Translations under genes and position numbers: made by a program
Source of the DNA: Bigelowiella natans CCMP2755
Taxonomy: Eukaryota; Cercozoa; Chlorarachniophyceae
DNA length: 47,136 nt
Reading direction: 5' to 3'
Assembly: GCA_000320545.1 (NCBI GenBank)
Contig: ADNK01002980.1
Location: forward strand, 1-47,136
The notes under the pieces: model-generated
What the model saw: only the letters and a program-made list of their open reading frames with translations
The model's database searches: none
What the model was told of the DNA's origin: nothing
Shown here: positions 22,196 through 33,463 of the stretch, piece after piece
Layout of the letters: each line of letters starts with the position of its first letter
Numbering within the stretch: position 1 is the stretch's first letter

Positions 22196-23101
22196 ATGGA
22201 TGACAACGATAGGGAAATGGCGGCGCTCAGGCGCTCGCAGAAGTTCAGAGCCCACCAGAGTAAATATGGAGACCGATCAGCAGCTAGGCGGGAGCGGGAG
22301 AAAGAGGTCATAGTAGATGTACACTGAAGCGGAGATTTCTCTCTTGAGCGCAGGAAGGCTCTCGCATCTTGATGGCCATTTTTTGTTGTAGAATCCCGCC
22401 ATCTCTTATATCAAAGCTATGATGGGAGTGAAAAAAAAGGATTTGGGGCGGGGGGGGGGGAGGGAGGGAGGGAGAGGGAGAGGGAGAGTCATCGCGGCAA
22501 AGGCGGGATCAGTGGTGTTGCCTATTACCCAATCACCCTAACCTCGCTTGGTGGCTACGGTATCCCAAGAAGATTCATTTTCTTTCCCCTTCCTTACAGG
22601 AAGCACGCTTGAAGGCGGAGATGGAACTCGATCGGGAGAAACGCGCAGCGGCCGCCGCGCAAAGGAAAGAGGAGATCGCAAAGGCCACTGAGGAGATGAT
22701 GTCGTCACTTCCAGCTTCCTTTGGCGCGAAGAAGGACGACGGGGGCAAAGACATTCATCGGAAACGAAAGTTGGAGGCCTTTACGCAGCCGAGCGCAAGC
22801 CAGGTTTGCTCTCTATGATAGGGTTAACACATCGAATCAGTTTGTTTATGAGGGTAAGGTGATGATATTGCTGGAAAGACTGATCATCTATGGGGACACA
22901 CGTGATTGATAGGACCAGATCGATGCGACCATGGCAAATTTGAAGAAACTGCAGCTGCCTGTAAGTTGTGAGATTGTGCTTAACCATGGCCAGAAGGTCA
23001 TCTCCGCCATGGGGCTCGACCCTCGAGGCGGCCGCCTGCTAACTGGAGGTAGTAGTAGTAGTTGTTGTAGTTGTAGTTGAAGTACTCACTTCAGATCGAT
23101 G

Positions 23102-23132
<31 letters not shown>

Positions 23133-23902
23133 CACACCTGGTGATCTCTTTCTATCGCTTCTCCTTTCTCTTCTTCTTGCTATTGTTCCCAGGATATGAC
23201 TATACGGTGAAAATGTGGGACTTTGCGGGGATGACGCGGACACTTGAGAACTTCCGCGAGCTAGAGCCGAAGGAGGGGCATGTCATCAGGCAGCTGCGAT
23301 ACTGTAAAGGTGGCAAGTTCCTCTGCATCACCGGCTACCGTTGCGCCTCCATCTTCACGCGAGACGGCCACATGGAGCACGAGTAAGCACCAAACGTGCA
23401 GCTGTAGCGATGTTATGAGCATTGTGCTCATTTCTTGTTTTTCACGTCTATTCCGCCTCTCACTTTTTTTTTTAACACGACTATCACTATCTGTATTATC
23501 AGATACAACCGGGGCGACATGTACATCCACGATCTCCAGCACACCGTGGGGCACGTCGCGGCGCTTACCGACGGCCATTGGAACCCGAAGAATGACGCCG
23601 AATTCCTCACAGCATCAGAGGACGGCTCCATGCGCATATGGGACGTAAACACAGAGCGACGTAGTAAGGAGTACATCAAGCTCAAACCCAGGGGGGGGGG
23701 CAAGCGGGTGCCAGTGACAGCGTGTTGCTTCTCTCCCAACGGCGATATGATTGCGGGCGCAGGACGGGTACGGGGAAGACTTTTTTGTGATGGTGTTCTT
23801 TTTGGTTGGCTGAGAGGGATGGGGGAAAGTAGCGGCAGCAGCAGCAGCAGCAGCCCGCGTTAGTTCCTGGCAGCGGTCGCGTTTGTATGCCTATATTTTT
23901 AT

Positions 23903-23960
<58 letters not shown>

Positions 23961-25601
23961 AATCGCCGCTGCCATCATCATCGTCTCTTCTTCGCTTGAT
24001 TTTTGTGATGATTACTTTACTTATTATGTGGCAATTCCCCCTTCTATTCCCTCCTCCTCCCTCTTCTTTTTCGTAAGATGGGTTCGGTGCAGATATGGGA
24101 GCGGAAACAGCAGCGGGTCAGCCCCCGCGCTAAGAAAAAGGTGTACAAAGCCCACGAGCCGCAGACGGAGACGTCCTGCGTAGTCTTCGCCAGCGACAAC
24201 CGCGCTCTGGCCTCTCGGGGGGGGGACGGCACGCTGAAGCTCTGGGACGTGAGGAAGTTTAAGAAGCCTGTGGTGGAATGGAAGAAAGATCTCCCTAACG
24301 ACTACCCGACCTCGGATGTGGCGTTCAGCCCCAAAGGCGATTTGATCATCTGCGGAACAACGAGTGAGTGGGTGTTTGTTGTCACAACAATGTCCCTTTG
24401 TCGTTGTGTGCACCATCCGTGGTAGCATTGTAGCTTATCACCCCTCCTCCCCCCGGCCGGGAGAAGGGGGGGCGGGTGGGGGGTGAATGTGATATCATCG
24501 TCACAATCACCACCGTCACTATCGTCATCATCATTGTCATCATCATCATCATCATCATCATTATCATCATTATCATCGCCATCATTGCCATCACACTGCC
24601 ACCACCCCCACTTTTCCTTGCATTAGATATCGTGCAGCCCGCCCCCCTCACCTCACGCACCATTCCCCATCCCATCATCATCAGGCAAAGCACCAGGCGA
24701 CAAGAAAGCCGGCCGTGGCGGCGAGCTCGTCTTCTTCAGCCGTAAAACCAGGAAAGAGGTCCAACGCGTCAGGGTATGCAGCGCGTCCGTGGTGCGGGTG
24801 ATCTGGAACGCAAAGCTCAACCAGATATTCTGTGGGTGCTCGGACGGCGCCACGCGCGTGCTCTACGACCCCGAACTCAGTCGCAATGGCGCGCTGCTCT
24901 GCGTGAAGAAGAAGCCCAAACGGAAGAGCGCCATGGACTTCTCCACGTTCCTCCACATCAAAAACCCCAACGCCCTGCCCTTGTTCGCCGAGACGCAGAA
25001 CCCGAAGCGGATACGGCAGAAGAAGCGCGCGGACCCAGTGGCGTCCAAGAAGCCCCTCGAGCCGCTCAAGGGGGAGGGGACGGGAGGCCGCGTCGGGCTG
25101 CACAACCTCACCACACATCTCATGGAGTGCATGGCGAAGAAGAGTAAGGCGATTTTTTGTGGCGTGTTCTGCCGCACTAATCTTTCTCGTGACGTTAGTA
25201 GTTAAGCTGCTTGGATTGCAACCGAAGTGTCATATTCTCTTTGCTATCCTAATACTCCGTCCCCCCCCCTTCCTCCTCTCGCCACCCCATACAGATCTGC
25301 GCAACGAAGATCCCAGGGAGGCGCTGCTGGCGTGGGACGAGAAGGCCAAAGCAGATCCGATGTTCTTTGGAAACGCCTACAAGGATTCCCAGCCAAACCA
25401 AATATACGAGGAGGATAAAGATGAGGATGAGGACGTAATAATACACACCTTAGAGTGTGCGAATCTAGTAGCTATGACAGTGATATCTAACGGTGTATTT
25501 TGTCTCAGGAGGAGTCCGAGCAGATTAAGGAGCTCAAGAGGAAAATATCATCGACGCCTATGGGCGCAGATCCGGAGGCGCATAGGAAGGATTGGAAGTA
25601 G
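22196..25601 (+). CDS. WDR70: WD-repeat protein 70 homologue
   Basis: Nuclear WD40 protein; animal and yeast relatives act in chromatin and DNA-damage responses. Nine exons join in phase to 627 residues: 22196-22306, 22600-22803, 22913-23048, 23193-23382, 23503-23767, 24078-24363, 24685-25143, 25295-25434, 25509-25601. The N-terminus is a charged helix rich in Arg, Glu and Ala. The beta-propeller follows (SAMGLDPRGGRLLTGGYDY, VKMWDFAGM, GSMRIWDVN, GSVQIWERK, ASRGGDGTLKLWDVR, GELVFFSRKT). Then come the family-specific tail with KRIRQKKRADP and GTGGRVGLHNLTTHL, DPREALLAWDEKA, and an acidic stretch ending RKDWK before the stop. Length and domain order match WDR70 throughout. The start is the first ATG in frame. 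Confidence 0.95.
23102..23129. repeat. (TG)n microsatellite in WDR70 intron
   Basis: Thirteen or so TG units in the intron 23049-23192. Confidence 0.9.
23903..23958. repeat. Compound (CA)n(TA)n microsatellite in WDR70 intron
   Basis: CA units change into TA units within the intron 23768-24077. Confidence 0.9.
24519..24590. repeat. (ATC)n microsatellite in WDR70 intron
   Basis: Interrupted ATC/ATT trinucleotide run in the intron 24364-24684. Confidence 0.85.
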
Positions 25602-26326
25602 TTATTGGGGAATAGTAGCTGCAAAATTAGCAGCAGGTATAGCAGCCGAGTGGCGCCTCATGCAGCTCGATGATAAATCATTACATTTTGACTTGTAGAA
25701 ACTTATATACGAATCTCGTGGTACCATGCGTGCTATGCGATCGCTATCATTCATCTGCGTATGATGTAAGATCGTTACAATATAGTCATGTGGCACATAT
25801 GTACAGCAGAGATGTGCTCGCGTGGGGTTTTGCCATTGCTTCTTGTTTTGTTGATTGCATTTCTTTGGCCAATGTAAATGTGGCCACGCACCAATCTATA
25901 TCGATGCGAGTAGCTGCCCTAATTTAACGCTGCAATATAGCTAGATACATGTATATTGCGACCGCATGCATTCCATATTACAAATGTCGATCATACGTAC
26001 ATGCATCCTCATACATTCTAGCTTCCTTTGAATTTTCATTTTATATATTAAAGTTTTGCTGCGCATTTATGCATGCAGGGCTACAGCATATTACACCTGC
26101 CGTATAGTATAATATCTGATACAAGCATGCTAGCATGGTATATATCATGCAAATAATTGAGCATTTTTACTATATTACTAATTAGACACATCATTCGCGC
26201 AGCAATGATCTCGCACAGTAAGTGTTAGATCTTCACGCCAGGTTATCGCCAGGCTGTTTGTAGTACCCGCGCCGAGAGCATTTATCATCATCATCATCAG
26301 CATCATCATCATCACATTCAAAGTAT
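25602..26326. other. Intergenic between converging genes, TGCATG-rich
   Basis: No gene seen. The block lies between the 3' ends of WDR70 (+) and the Mpv17-family gene (-). It is dense in GCATGC-type words (25965-25975, 26070-26080, 26125-26137) and ends in an (ATC)n run at 26284-26315. Confidence 0.55.
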
Positions 26327-27364
26327 TCAACCCTCGCTATCTAGTCTAGCTTGCATATTTGAAAGGATAACTGTCCAAGCTAATGACAATCCGCTGTTAT
26401 ATGGGATGCGCCAGTGCGTTGGAACTATCGCGAAGCCTGAAAGGTAGATGTTGGTAGCGCTCTCAAGTCTTAGCCGTACAGGTATACGATTCAAGTTAGT
26501 CTGTACTGTCAAAAAAGGGTGATGAATCTCACCAACTGTGGTGGCGGGAATCCAAAACTTCCATAAGGCAATGTTCACCTGATGATGAAAGGGCACATAT
26601 TTATGGCTGACCTCCGGGAACTATCATCGTCATATAGAGCACGAAATATCGATTTTTTCGTTCGTTCGAATTTGCAGCATTCTAGGATTGCTAGGAGCGA
26701 TGATTCGGTATGGAAGTCTTCTACCTCCTTCGCCTCTTGACGATACTTTTGGAACGAACGGCTGAGAATTGATTGGGATGGATCGACCTGAGGTGATTGA
26801 TCACCGGGAGTAAAACGTGAATTGTTGTGCTCCGGTTGCAGATCTTCACTAAACAGCGGCACTTGCAAGTGTAAAGCTTGTGAATCCTTCTTTGATCTTA
26901 CTTTGTTATTCGGCATGAAGGTCTCCTTTATGAGATACAGGCACGGGAAAGCCACAAGGGGGAGGTGCACGAACTGGTCCACACATACCTGGTTTAAATA
27001 TATTACAAAGAATTGAACAAGGACAAGAAGAATGAGAACGGCGCACTCATTCAGTACATTCAGCCTCATATAGATATACCCAAGATACAATGGGAATATC
27101 AGCGAACGCAGTCTTCCGATCAAGGTGGCTGTGCTTATTTCGATGCTTGTGTGCATGTGCTCGCGCATTTTTGTGCAATATACGTTATACATTGACCTTT
27201 TTGACAACAGCAACGGCGCTCCTTCCAGGAAAAAGGTGCTCAAGAAGCCGGCATTGCACTACAATAAACGATCAAATTGAATACGTGACAGTGCGCATAC
27301 ACACGCACACACACATACACACAGGAAAGAAAGATAGATAGATAGAGAGCGCGCGCGCGAGAGA

Positions 27365-27422
<58 letters not shown>

Positions 27423-27908
27423 AAGAGGGAGAGAAAGAGAGAGGGAGAGAAAGAGAGGAAGGAGGCCGGGAGAGGAGGAAGGAGGGAGGGAGGTATTGTG
27501 TTACATGAGCGAACTCAAGTTCCCCCCTCACTTGCAAACTACCAAAATACTGCACTCCCCCAAGGTAAAGGCCGGAGAAGGTAGCTGAATAAATGTGCGA
27601 GCGTTGAGTTGAAGTATTCCCAAACCATTGAAATAAATTGTCTCACTGAACTGTAAACTGCAGTTCTTCGAAGATCTGCATTGCTCTTCCCTTCCACAAA
27701 TCTCTGGGCGATCTGATCGCCCAGGGCACCTTTCAGGCCTGCACAGGAAAGGGGGGACGAAGAAATCAAAGGCAAGTTTCTGCAATTCATCCAGACGCTA
27801 AACCCATCGGGGAGAGCGACCTGCGCTGGTAAGTGCCCAGAGAACTGGGAAGCGAGCGCAGAGGAAGTCCGCTCTAGCCCATGCACGTGCTGTCCACGTG
27901 GACGCCAT
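26327..27908 (-). CDS. Mpv17/PMP22-family integral membrane protein
   Basis: Small four-helix membrane protein of the Mpv17/PMP22/Sym1 family, which sits in inner mitochondrial or peroxisomal membranes and is proposed to form a channel. Seven exons join exactly in phase to 174 residues: 27908-27821, 27738-27652, 27584-27540, 27258-27197, 26988-26902, 26578-26533, 26436-26327. Landmarks in order: FPVLWALTSAGLKGALGDQIAQ, LRRTAVY, FSGLYLGGVQYF, LLEHLFPG, VCVDQFVHLPLVAFPCLY, and the signature NIALWKFWIPAT followed by GFAIVPTHWRIPYNSG, ending MQARLDSEG. Length is typical for the family. Two donors read GTTTGC and GTTCAG, weaker than consensus, but family alignment fixes them. A longer start is possible because an in-frame ATG occurs at 28052. 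Confidence 0.87.
27300..27492. repeat. Compound (CA)n, GATA, (GC)n, (GA)n repeat in Mpv17-family intron
   Basis: CA-rich, then GATA, GCGC and a long GA/GAAA stretch, grading into GGGA. It fills most of the intron 27259-27539. Confidence 0.85.
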
Positions 27909-28847
27909 CCTGCCGAGGTTTGTCGAAAAAAAGAACGCCACATTTAAGCAATAATTATCTGCACACGCGACAAACAACTGTTGGAAAAACGCCATGCGAT
28001 TTCCCGCGACCAAATAAAAAAATGCCTGTCGCAGGGAAAAATTACAATCCATCGCGATTCGAAATCGGGAACGGAAAAAATGCCTCGAGCCGGATGCCCT
28101 GACTGAAGTACGTGTCCTGCCGACACCTGCTTCAGACTAGGAGTATCGAGAGGTGGGGGACGAGGGGAGGGGAGTGGGTTTAGGCCCAACCATCTTTTAG
28201 GATTTCTGTGGATTGTATTAGGGCCCAGGCTAGTTGTTGCTGTTCAGAGAGATCGGATTCATCATACACTGCCAGAACTTGATCTATAGAAAGGCTTCCT
28301 TACCCGGCAGAGAAATTGAAAAGTACATTTCTATCGAATCTTGCACACGATCAAATTTTAGAGTACATCTTTAAGCTCAGCATGCATCATACACAGTTGT
28401 GAAACTTAATACACGCACCGACGAACTGGCTCTTCGATCTCAAAGTCTGGTCACATGAAGATACGATAGAAAGGATCCGCAGCCGCTTTCATGAAAGCGA
28501 GGTAACGGCAGAAACTAGCAGTAGATAGAGATATAGACGTATATACTGTATGATGAATGTCAATCACGTCATTTGCTATCGTATAGAGGCAACTCCATGC
28601 CTGCTGCTATGTATGCTATAGTAGCAAGTCACATAGATCGCTGACATGCATGTATACATTTATCAGCTGTTACATTTAAATACTGTTGCTGCTGCTGCCA
28701 CAATACAAGATTCTCTACGCGCTATACATACAAATAAAGCATTCACAAGTGTTATACAGGCCGGGTTACAAGTCATGGGACGTTGCTAGAATCCGCATGC
28801 GTTAGATAACCGCATACTGCACATTCGAGGGAATGTGTTCATGATGC

Positions 28848-28888
<41 letters not shown>

Positions 28889-29160
28889 GCTACTGCTGCT
28901 GCCAAGACGGGCAATACTCTAAGCAACACGTAACTCAGCAACACGTTTGCGGAGGCAATGGCGCTTATCATCAATATGATAATTTCCCGTTCGCGTGCTT
29001 GATTTTTTAGCACGCATGAATCATGAGCTTCGTGGGTTGGTTGAATATAGCATTTGTTGCATGGAAAACTGTCCCCTTGAATCATGTATGCTAAATCCCG
29101 GGAGTATATCGAAATGTGCTTCCAAATGCTCACAAAGTGATGCTGGTGAAACGTTAGCTC
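27909..29160. other. Intergenic; no gene seen; TA repeat
   Basis: Lies upstream of the Mpv17-family gene and 3' of the TLC gene (both minus). There is a (TA)n microsatellite at 28852-28886 and GCATG-type words at 28382-28389, 28645-28655 and 28795-28802. Short open frames here lack supporting signals; one plus-strand frame at 28995-29276 overlaps the last exon of the TLC gene and is a shadow. Confidence 0.5.
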
Positions 29161-30530
29161 TTACGACGATTTTTCCTTCGGAGGGCATAAAAACTCAGTT
29201 GCTTTCTTTATTATCTCCAAGCTCCAGACTGCGTTTAAGATCTAGCAAAAGAATAATAAGTAATCACATCTTCTAAGGCAAAATCCACAGAAAATTACCG
29301 GTGGGATACATATCGTTGTTATAGAACAGTATTTGAGTAGTGAAGAAAGTTCGTTGCTTGCGAAGAAATCTAGAGACTGATATAGCGAATACCTATGTAC
29401 CAAATCGAATCTGTATTAGCATTTCTGAACGTTGCCCAGTTTTAAAACCCCCAAAACACTTTTTTATTTCGGAAAATATGGCTTACAGGTAAATCGGGAT
29501 CGGGAATACTCGCACCTGAACATAAATATATGAATATTGAGCTAAAGAATGAATCTGAGGAAAGATGCTGTATTACCAGGAAGAACATCATCGCAAATAA
29601 AACGTTTCCGAGGAGATTCATGCCCGAACCTTCTTCTGCAAAATATCAACCATAAATATGAGGAGCTCAACTCTGCAATGCGTCATTCTGGCAAGAAATG
29701 TATGGGAATGCTTACTTGAATATAGAGCCAAGTTGAGAAACGGAGTGCTGAGCTCGGTGGCTAGCAGATATGCCACGTATACTTCGCAACACGCAAGGAT
29801 AACCTGAGGAGAGAATAAAATATTTGAGTTCCCAGCAAAGCTCACACAGTAGCTCCAAGTGGGGAAAATGTTGTGCCGCACCGAGACTGAGAAAAAGAAC
29901 GCTCCGAGAATATGATGAATGAGGAAGAGAATTGTAGCTTCGTTGTTGATGAACATAAGTATAGTGTCCACAGCAAAGTACCTGCAATGTAAGTTTTTTG
30001 TTCCGCTTCAAAAATAGATAATTGCAGACTGGTATAATGTATGACGGGCTACTTACCCATTTGAAAATGCTACACCGTAGAAAAGTACTCTGGAATGCCC
30101 GGATACAAAATCCACGCTTGCGTCCCCCCCGCCTTGTATCATTTGCCATAGTTCTCCCTGATACATTCACGGTTGGTAGCGAGGAAATTTTACTCAAAGG
30201 ATCTCAACGACAAGTGAATGCAATACCATTATGTTAAGTCCAGGGCAATTTATCATTGTCCAAACTGAGACTCCAGCGATGACGACGGCATGCACAGTTG
30301 ACGGGACAACATAAGCAACCTAATCGGAAACATGTCAACGTGTTAGTACAATAAGAGGTGGTATGTGTAGTATGGCAGACCTTTGCCATGCTCTCAGGTA
30401 AAGACATCCGGGCAGCGATGGCCAGTACACCGAATAGAACAAATGAGCATGCCGAGAGGTAGGGCAGATCATGTGCCCGTCCTTCGATTGTGTCTTCGAA
30501 GGTAAGCAAAGACGATATTGTATCTGTCAT
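29161..30530 (-). CDS. TLC (TRAM-LAG1-CLN8) domain membrane protein, TLCD4/TMEM56-like
   Basis: Multi-pass ER-type membrane protein of the TLC family, whose members handle ceramide or membrane lipids; most TLCD4-like members have no proven reaction. Nine exons join in phase to 264 residues, close to the length of human TLCD4: 30530-30381, 30319-30227, 30157-30057, 29981-29846, 29803-29716, 29635-29577, 29515-29487, 29356-29299, 29241-29161. Landmarks: VPSTVHAVVIAGVSVW, VLFYGVAFSNGYFAVDTILMF, LFLIHHILG with the conserved His-His, ELSTPFLNL, LFAMMFFLVRVFPIP and ILNAVWSLEIIKKATEF. The penultimate exon must use a CAAG acceptor near 29357 to keep phase. The start ATG at 30530 is the first in frame; the frame extends a little upstream. 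Confidence 0.87.
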
Positions 30531-32320
30531 ATCTGTGTGCGTTCCCAAATAACATCCGTTTATCAGTTCAAAACTTTGAAATCAGCTGAGTGGCAAACAT
30601 CGCTGTCCCACGTGAAACACGTGATCGCTGACTCTTTGAACGCACTAAACAACACTATTATACGCAGCACACTTGGCAGCAAGCATTAAACATCATCCAA
30701 ACTAACACATACACACACATATACACACAGCAGGGTGCCATCTGACAAGCATGACACCATGACACCTGACATTGGGATGGATTCGTGGCAGGGTACTCGT
30801 AGCCTAATTGCTGATTTTCCAGGTATTTCTTGAGATTTTCTATGGTAAATAGCCTTTATTTTTAGCAAGCGACAACCTCAATTATGAGGCTTTTTCTATC
30901 GATTTGCGATGGGGAGGATGCGAACGACATCGTGTTCACGAGTGTTAAATGTTGAGGCTCTGCTGCGTGCAAATGCCTGTCTCCCATGTGGTTCTGGCGC
31001 ATGCAGTTTTGATCAACGCTTTCTTCATTGTTCAATGTTCATTGTTCACATTTTGGAAATGTAGTTCATCATCATTGTTCATCAGTTGGCAAACATCAGG
31101 CACTGAAAACAATGAAACTAGGAACGGAGGAGTGGCCATGATCCATTCTTGATTCCTTTTGGTTTCACTAGATGGTCCTCACTAAAGTTAGTTCGAGGCA
31201 CTGCGTTTCGTACACTGCAAATGTCTTGTTACATTTTGGAAATGTAGTTCTTTGTCATTGTTCATTGTTCATTGTTCATTGTTCATTGTTCATTGTTCGT
31301 GTTTTCATGCCTCTGACGCCATCAAAACCAGAGTCTTGCTCGGAGCCCCCTCGGCTGTCCCTGACGTTGATGTCCGTGTGGACGCAGCTTTCAGGAAATT
31401 CCTGCTCAGGATGGATGCTTTGCGTCGCCGCCACTCAGCTGTCAGTTGTGATGCATCCAACTCTTGGTTTGTGCCAATTTGCATCGCAACCCCGCTAGTT
31501 TGCCAGTCAGTCCTCACTGAAGTCAATTCGAGGCACTGCATTTCGCACATTGCAAGTGTCCTGTCACACTTTGGAGATGCAGTTTTTCATCATTGTTCAT
31601 TGTTCATCATTGTTCTCATTGTTCGTGGCCTTCAGGGATCGAGTTCCTGCTCAGAGTGGACGCTTTGCGTTGACGCCACATTGCTGCTAGTTGCATTGCT
31701 CCACAATGACCAGAATGCAAATTTCAAATTCCTGCTGGTTTCACCAGTTAACTGCAGACACAGTGCACGTGATGTGTGAATGCATGTGAGACCATGGACA
31801 CAGTGCATGTGATGCATGCAATGCACATGACATGTGCGTGTGTCCATTGTGTTAGACCTCACTGAAGCTGGTTCGAGGCACTGTGTTTCGCACACTGCAA
31901 ACGTCTTGCAACGCTTTGGAAGTGTGGTTCATCACCATTGTTCACAAGCTAGCAAGTGGGAAACGCGAAGTGAATTGTGGACAATGCATGCAGCCTAGCT
32001 GCTAGCCTGGGCTAGTGGTGTAGTGGGCATGGCTCGTGCGTGCACGCTTGAATGCATTGACGGCATGTCAGCATTGCAAGAACGCTTGCCTGCACCCACA
32101 AAGACCGAACACATTGCTGACCAAACACGCAGCATGCATCTTGGTGTGTGTGTGTGCAACACGTTGTGCAAAGCTGCATCACGGTGCGCATGTCTAGATG
32201 TGACCAAGTGGCTGTACTTTTTCCAAAAACTTTGCGCTCATGACATTGCATGAAATTAATCGCGGTTGCTTTCTAGCTATACCTCTTAGCACTTTTATCT
32301 TACCTGCATTAGACACCGAT
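30531..32320. other. Intergenic with diverged tandem repeats; no gene seen
   Basis: Several overlapping frames exist on both strands, but they are produced by the repeat and show no family signal. The part from 31780 to 32170 is dense in TGCATG words and lies 3' of the large armadillo gene. Confidence 0.5.
30950..31960. repeat. Diverged tandem repeat, unit roughly 330-350 bases, with GTTCATT microsatellite
   Basis: Three clear copies share a GTTCGAGGCACTG-like anchor at about 31191, 31524 and 31871, each followed by TTTGGAAATGTAGTT-like sequence and a run of CATTGTT/GTTCATT. A weaker copy starts near 30955. The segment TTCCTGCTCAGGATGGATGC at 31398 recurs diverged near 31642. Copies differ by many substitutions, so the array is old. 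It has no terminal inverted repeats or coding capacity. Confidence 0.75.
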
Positions 32321-33394
32321 TTAATAGCCATTGTTAAAACCGTCTCGAACGAAGTCGGTCGCCAGCTTTCGGGCATTCTTATGGTGCAGCTTAAGAGCCT
32401 CAAGCGCCTTGATCCACTTGTTTCTCATGGCCTCGCTCGGACACTCGAAGGAAAGTATGGCGTCCTCACCAGACACCACAAATGCACGGTCTTCAAGCGG
32501 ATGCTTGGTCTTATAGCCTCCCTTCTTTCCAAAATCTCCGTCGGAGAGCTTTGTGCCGCCCTTCACACGGCGCATGCGCCACGTGCCCATCGACTTGGCC
32601 TTCCCACCAAGCCCTTTCGTCCAGACTATGTTCTTGAGATTCTTGGAAACGTGCAGATGCGTGTCGAGAGGGCCGTGCTTCTTCGTGTGCCATTTGATCT
32701 CCATACCCGCGATGAGGAAGTTTTTGAGCTTGTTCGAGATTACCTGGAGGGGAGAACGGGGGAACTCATTAGATGGTTGTCGGCTATGTTGTTGTTGTTT
32801 TTGTTGTTGTCGTAGTTATGCGGGAATTGTTCTCTATGTGAAGATTTATTATTGATACTGTGTTTTTGGTTATTGCCGCCGCTGCTGCTGTGATCGATTC
32901 TGTCTTACATAGCCTTTGTCCACGACTTTCTTCTCTTCCTTCCATACAACCGACGAGTCGATAAAATCGGTCTTCTTGGTTTGCTCGAAGTTGAGCTCAC
33001 TCACGTCTACCTTGCGTGTCAGGATCGCCTCGATGATCTGAATGGATGTTGTCAATAAAGAATAGCTTGGAATCACTAACTATTCAAAGAGGGGGGGGTG
33101 GGGGGTGGTAGAATTGCTGCTAATGTAGTCACCTTGTCGCAATACTGCACGACAGGCTCGTTCTTTTCGTATTTGATCTTGGTATCTTTGAGCTCTTGGA
33201 TCACATTATCAGCCTTCATTCTGTCCTTAACCTTGTTTGTCGAGGTGGCGGCATGGTAGATCACGGTGAGAACATTGTCCAACAAGCTGCTGTCGACGTT
33301 CTTCAGCTTCTTCACCACCTCGGCTAGTACGCGCGTCTCAAGGATGCCAACCTCCGCAGCCTTCGACTGACACACACACACACACACATATCAA

Positions 33395-33463
<69 letters not shown>

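Noticed and set aside
28995-29276. Plus-strand ORF of 93 codons
   Set aside because: It overlaps the last exon of the TLC gene on the other strand and has no motif of its own.
31191-31228. tRNA-like T-loop motif GGTTCGA
   Set aside because: No cloverleaf, acceptor stem or anticodon arm can be formed around it; it is part of the tandem repeat.
31172-31779. Overlapping plus-strand ORFs of 108 and 175 codons
   Set aside because: They run through the tandem repeat in different frames and have no consistent protein-level conservation between copies.
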